DNA from: Acanthamoeba sp. SK_2022b
Taxonomy: Eukaryota > Discosea > Longamoebia > Acanthamoebidae
NCBI GenBank assembly: GCA_027943245.1
Contig: JANDJZ010001229.1
Span: forward strand, 1-12,520
Direction of reading: 5' to 3'
Length of the DNA: 12,520 nucleotides
The notes beneath the pieces were generated by a model. It searched no databases and was not told the origin of the DNA. It saw nothing but the letters and a program-made list of their open reading frames with translations. Below are positions 8,586 to 12,520 of this stretch, in pieces (the first letter of the stretch is position 1; every line of letters starts with the position of its first letter). The position numbers and the translations under genes are program-made.

Positions 8586-9559
8586 ATGTGGGAGATGCTT
8601 GGCATGGGGACCAACAGCGGCCCTGCTGGCGGTAAGAAGGGGGGCGGAGGCTCTCCCGCGCCACAGAACGACGTCCCGGGGGCGCGGAAGGCCCAACAAC
8701 CGGCGGGGGCGCACGCCAAGGGCCCCCCCGCGCACGACCGCGCGCGGCCAGAGGCGGCGGGCAACCCCTTCCTCGAGGAGGAAGAGCACAAGGCCGCGCG
8801 CGACGCCATCGGCGGCTCGTCAGGGCCGCAGCAGGCACGGGGGAGGGGCGGCCCCGCCGTAGCGATGCGACAACAGCAACAGCAGCAGCAACAGCAACAA
8901 CAGCAGCAGGGCCAGGGCAGAGGTAGCCTCGCTGGACCTGCCCCGCCGTCGGCGTCGACGCAACAGCAGCAGCACCAGCGCAGCACCAGCGGAGGGGCCA
9001 GCGGCGCAGGCCACAAGGTGGCCACCGTGCTGGCCCCGCCCCCCGCCGCCCCGCCTTCCAACGGACACCTGGCGTCGTCGTCGGGTGGCGCCGGCGTGGC
9101 GAAAGGAGGCGGAGGCGGGGGAGGCAGCGCAGCCACCGACGGCGCGACGGCCGCCGCGGGCGCCGCCGCGGGAGGAGGATGGCTGTCCAACGCGGCCAGC
9201 GGAGGGATCGGGAGCGGGGGAGGGGCGAGCGGGGCCCCCTCCGACGTCCAGCTGGTGGGATGGCTGGAGAGCCGCCTCCGCGACTACGAAGACCTGCAGC
9301 TTCGCCACTGGGCGCTCGAGGCCGAACACAGGTACCGGCACGCCCTCGTCGTCGCCGTCATCAGCGCGCGCGCGCGCGTTGTGTTGTGTGCGGTGAAGAG
9401 GCCTAACGCACGCCGTGATCCGCGGCGCGCAGGGAGCTGCAGCAGAAGCTCAAGGAGGAGCAGGCAAAGAGCGCGCAGCTGGCGCGAGAGGTGGGCGAGA
9501 TGGGCGAGAAGATGACCATGATATTGCAAAACGTCACGAACATGAACAAGACTCTGTAA
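8586..9559 (+). CDS. Gly/Ala/Gln-rich protein with C-terminal coiled coil (290 aa, two exons)
   Basis: Unrecognised family. Exon 8586-9331 and exon 9433-9559 flank a 101-nt intron with donor GTACCG and acceptor GCGCAG. The AG+G seam makes an Arg in EAEHRELQQKL. The first three quarters look disordered: Gly/Pro/Lys-rich N-terminus, a 13-residue polyQ (96-108, 8871-8909), a second Q run in STQQQQHQR, then Gly/Ala/Ser runs. From about residue 219 composition changes to an ordered, heptad-like sequence (VQLVGWLESRLRDYEDLQLR, then ELQQKLKEEQAKSAQLAREV) and it ends MNKTL. A coiled-coil dimerisation domain is inferred. It has no signal peptide or membrane segment, so it is cytosolic or nuclear. ATG 8586 is chosen as the first in-frame ATG, though Met at residues 4 and 7 is also possible. 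The acidic/hydrophobic C-terminus, not the polyQ, is what a homology search should use. Confidence 0.75.
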
Positions 9560-9666
9560 CGGCCGTCGCACACACGCGCGCGCGCGCCCGCCGTGGTGGC
9601 GGCAGCGATGGCGCCCGGGCTCAGGCGTGGGTTGCCGGCCAGCGAGCCAGCCAGCCGGGAGGAGCA
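9560..9666. other. Convergent 3' intergenic region with alternating CG repeat
   Basis: 107 bp separate two convergent stop codons. It contains CACACACGCGCGCGCGCGC (about 9569-9587) and CCAGCCAGCC repeats near 9645-9658. No AATAAA-like hexamer is visible on either strand, so the two 3' UTRs probably overlap or use variant signals. Confidence 0.5.
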
Positions 9667-9815
9667 TCAGGAGGGGGGCAGCTGCTTCGAAAACTTGGTG
9701 CCCGTTACGGGACAGACGGTGCGGTCGGCCATGCACTTGTAGTGGACCACCACCCCGTTGGGGTATCGCGCGAACGCCCTGTGGACCCGGCGTGGGCGTT
9801 TGTTAGACGCGCTTG

Positions 9816-9872
<57 letters not shown>

Positions 9873-12520
9873 CGCGCGCGCGTGTGTGGGGTGGCACGTA
9901 CGTGCTGCCGAGGCGCTTGTGGCAGAACTGGCACTCGCGGTTCTCGGTGATCTTGATCTGGTGGGCGCGCGCCCTGATGAGCTGCTCCTGCATCTGCTCT
10001 CGCAACACACCACACAACAACAACAACAACAACAACACACACACACACACGACACACAAAGATACGTGTCAGCCAAGAGGTCAACGGGCGAGCGCGCAGA
10101 GCAGGGGCGGGGGGCGGGGTGTGTGTGCGTGCCTGGATGTTGTCGAGCTTGAGGAGGTGGGCGATGATCTGCTTCTCGCGACGGGCGTGCGTGCGCTCCG
10201 TGAGCATGTTCTTGAAGAAGGGCCCGAGGCTGCTCAGCGGCACGTCCGCCGGGAGTTGCTCCAGCGCCTTGGGCCCGTCGATTTGCCTGCCCGTGCGTCG
10301 TCGTCATTGGTGTTGGTGTTGTTGTTGTTGATGATGATGTTGATGATGATGGTGAGTGTCAGGGCTCGTGTGTGTTGGCATGGGTGGTGGTGGTGGTGGG
10401 GGGGAGGGCAGCGTACTTGTAGTACTTGTTGAGGATGACGAGCGCCTGGTCGAGCAGGGGCTTGGCATGGCTGTCGGCTGGCGGGCAGAGGTAGACCTCG
10501 AGGAGGGACAGGTAGACGTCCCGGCTCTCCTCGCTCTCCTCGCTGTAGTGCTTGGCGCAGTACCTTTGCCCCCCCCCCCAACCCCCACCACACACATGCC
10601 CGAGTCAGAGAGAGAGAGAGAGAGAGCACTGGGGAGGGGGGGGGGTAACGGTACTGTTCGGCCATCACGTAGTTCTTGAGCTTGTAGACGTAGATCTGGA
10701 GCGCCTGCTTGTGCCCGTTGACCGTGCGGCTCAGTATGAGCGCCCGCTCCTCGTACAAATCTGCGGCGGACATTTACCCCCCCCCCCACAAACCACCACC
10801 AATAACAATGCACCATCGCGAGCACGGAGAGGTGAGGCAGGCACGCGCTCCCCCCCCCCGCCCACTACGCCGTGGGCGGGCGCGCGCGTGGCGTGTGACG
10901 TGTGTGGGGGGGTTACCAGTGAAGGGGAAGCGGGCGAGCATCTTCTCGGGGTCGTAGGACGTGGACAGCTCCAGGAAGCGGATGAGCTTCTTCCGCGTCT
11001 GGCCCAGCAGGCCGGGCTCGCTCCCCGCGATCTCGTACGCCGCTGTGCCCCCCCCCCACACCCAACATCCACGCGTGAGGGAGGCGAGAACGCAGGCAAG
11101 CAGCGAGCGAGCGAGCGAGAGTAGAGGGGGGGGGGGTGGCGGTACAGGATTTGTAGCTGGGGTCCTGCTTGAGCTTCATGATGGTGTCGAGGTAGTTGAA
11201 GACGAGCTCGTTGTGGAACGTGGCCTCCTTCTCGCCTCGCTCCATGAGGAACTCCAGGTAGGGGGCCACCAGGGAGGCGCTCAGCGCCTGCAGGTGCGGC
11301 AGGACCTTGTCCGGGGGCAGCATCATCTCCTCGCTCCTCTCCGTGAATATCTGCCCGCGCAGGCGTCCATGGGCTTTGAGCGCGAATCGGGGGCGAATAT
11401 TTGGGGCGACAAAGTTGGGGCGAGGCGGGGCGAGCTGGAGGCGAAAGAAGAGAGCGATGGAGAGGGAGAGGGAGGGAGGGGGGAGTGTACGGCGAGGCCC
11501 TCGCGCGGGTGGGTTTGGAGGACCCACTTGGAGAACTCGAGGATGAGGGGCAGGTGCTCTGGCCGCAGCTCGCGCAGGTAACGGATGGTCTCCCACGGCC
11601 CGTGCAGCTCGTTGCCCGCCGCCGGGCCCTGCCCCACCCTGCCCGCCATGGCCACGCGACGACGACGACGACAACAATGCCAGCAATGCCAGGAATGCAC
11701 CGGGTCAGCCGGAGAGAGGAGAGGCGGCCAGCGGGAGAGGGAGGGCGACCTGGCGAGGAGCTCGAGGGCCTTGCGGTGCAGGTGCTTCCCCTTGTAGAGT
11801 TGCACGAGGTCGGCAAACCGCGTAAAGTCCGTGAGCACCTTGTCGCACTCCTGCAACCAACGAATCAAAATCAACCGCGGGTGAGGGGCGGGGGGCCAAT
11901 AGGGAGGAAAAGAGAGGGGGGGGGAAGGTGGGCGGCCAATGGAGTCGACCTTGATGTGGCACCGGTTGGGCAGGGAGAGCAGGGCGGTGAGATCGGCGTG
12001 CTTGGTCTTGACGTAGGCCTTGACCAGGGCGGTGTCGACGATGGTCGCCAAGTCGGTCACGCTGCTGTAGTCCTCCTCGCTCACTCCCTCCAGGCTGCCT
12101 GCGCGTTGGAGGGCGGGGAGAGAGAGAAGGGCTCTGCCCAGGTTAGCCCTGCGCGGGGGGGGGGCTGCATGCGGAGAGCGAGAGAGAGAGAGAGAGAGAG
12201 AGGAGTGGGCACCGGCGGGCGAGTCGGTAGCGGAGACGGAGGCAGGGCGCACTTGAGTGAGGTAGTTGATGAGGGCGAGGAGGGCCTTCTCGAGCCCAGC
12301 TCCCACTGCGCACACGACGTGTGCCGCCGTTAAACAAGCGGGGCAAGGCGGGGAGGGGGAGGGGAGGGGGAGTACCGAGCGAGGGCACGTCGAAGGAGTA
12401 GTGGAACTTGTCGCGCAGGTTCTTGGGCAGGAGGTTGGGGTACAGCCCCAGCACCTGGCGTGCCCACCCCCCCCCCAACCCCAAACACCCGCGGGAGGTC
12501 AGCCGTGCGCGTAGGGGGGG
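9667..12520 (-). CDS. VPS39: VPS39/VAM6 HOPS subunit, C-terminal 503 residues (5' end outside window)
   Basis: Subunit of the HOPS tether that binds Rab7-type GTPases and joins late endosomes to lysosomes/vacuoles. Exons: 12454-12376, 12305-12213, 12098-11950, 11850-11750, 11638-11491, 11350-11146, 11042-10917, 10760-10655, 10563-10417, 10286-10133, 9993-9902, 9778-9667; TGA stop. Family landmarks in order: VLGLYPNLLP at the left end; EKALLALINYLTQ and VDTALVKAYVKT (VPS39 domain 1 region); a clathrin-like helical repeat section including ILEFSKWVL and EGLAIFTE; RFLELSTSYDP, then EERALILSR, YVYKLKNYVMAEQYC; PADVPLSSLGPFFKNML; and the C-terminal VPS39 domain 2 ending CQFCHKRLGSTAFARYPNG and VVVHYKC. 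The N-terminal CNH (beta-propeller) domain would lie past position 12520. Introns are 70-156 nt, and one uses a GC donor (9994-10132). VPS39 is favoured over the paralogue TGFBRAP1/VPS3 by the ARYPNGVVVHY ending and the EGLAIFTE block. Confidence 0.92.
9818..9888. repeat. (GT)n(CG)9 alternating purine-pyrimidine tract in the last VPS39 intron
   Basis: About 23 GT units (9818-9864) continue into nine CG units (9865-9882) and back into TG, all inside intron 9779-9901. The roughly 70 bp are almost unbroken alternating purine-pyrimidine, the classic Z-DNA-forming pattern. The tract ends about 12 nt from the GTACGT donor. Confidence 0.95.
10013..10050. repeat. (CAA)n(CA)n compound repeat in the GC-AG intron of VPS39
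   Basis: CAA trinucleotides (about 10016-10036) run into CA dinucleotides (about 10037-10050) within intron 9994-10132. The transcript reads (UG)n(UUG)n close to the acceptor, where it may act as a U/G-rich tract. Confidence 0.85.
12177..12202. repeat. (GA)n tract in a VPS39 intron
   Basis: An almost uninterrupted GA/AG run lies in intron 12099-12212 and reads as (UC)n just after the donor side in the transcript. Similar GA runs sit in other minus-strand introns (about 1850-1867, 4520-4538, 6536-6553, 10608-10626), so this is a recurring intron component here rather than a single event. Confidence 0.85.

Noticed and set aside
8207..9190. 327-codon minus-strand Pro/Cys-rich open frame
   Set aside because: Only its last part (8377-8261) is real, as the signal-peptide exon of the phosphatase. 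The rest is antisense to the polyQ protein.
11401..12333. 310-codon plus-strand open frame rich in Gly/Arg/Glu
   Set aside because: It is the antisense of VPS39 exons and introns; the minus strand matches a known family exon by exon.
1..12520. tRNA, rRNA, transposase, reverse transcriptase or viral genes
   Set aside because: I looked on both strands and found no cloverleaf, rRNA-like block, or catalytic motif of these families.

Overview
The window looks like nuclear DNA from an intron-rich, GC-rich protist. The best guess is an amoebozoan of the Acanthamoeba type. This rests on many short GT-AG introns (about 50-240 nt), GC-rich coding exons, very tight gene spacing, and a SEY1/RHD3-type rather than animal-type atlastin GTPase. 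The species is inferred, not shown. There are no bacterial operons, CRISPR arrays, tRNAs, rRNAs or recognisable mobile-element genes. Most long open frames are accidental readings across introns and microsatellites. The real genes appear only after splicing: I placed 38 complete introns by hand, and each joined reading frame stays open with matching phases.

Layout, left to right. (1) 1-380 (+): last two exons of a leucine-rich-repeat-like protein. (2) 630-1064 (+): an intronless 144-residue secreted protein of unknown family. (3) 1448-5624 (-): complete 16-exon gene for a SEY1/RHD3 (atlastin-like) ER-fusion GTPase, 779 residues. (4) 5760-8377 (-): complete 11-exon gene for a secreted or lysosomal histidine acid phosphatase, 441 residues. 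(5) 8586-9559 (+): a two-exon, 290-residue Gly/Ala/Gln-rich protein with a C-terminal coiled coil, divergent from the phosphatase across a 208-bp shared promoter region. (6) 9667-12520 (-): the last 12 exons (503 residues) of VPS39/VAM6, a HOPS tethering subunit; its start lies beyond the right edge.

The recognised genes share an endomembrane theme: ER tubule fusion (SEY1), a secretory/lysosomal hydrolase (phosphatase) and lysosome/late-endosome tethering (VPS39). Nothing shows that they are co-regulated, and chance adjacency is the default reading.

No new multi-gene system is evident. The unusual content is in the introns: a strong GTAC 5' splice-site preference, one GC-AG intron, G-runs where polypyrimidine tracts should be, and a complementary pair of 50-60-nt UG and CA repeats flanking one SEY1 exon. 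There is also a 70-bp Z-DNA-prone tract in VPS39 and an AT-rich island in the first phosphatase intron. Two proteins, the small secreted one and the polyQ coiled-coil one, belong to no family I recognise.
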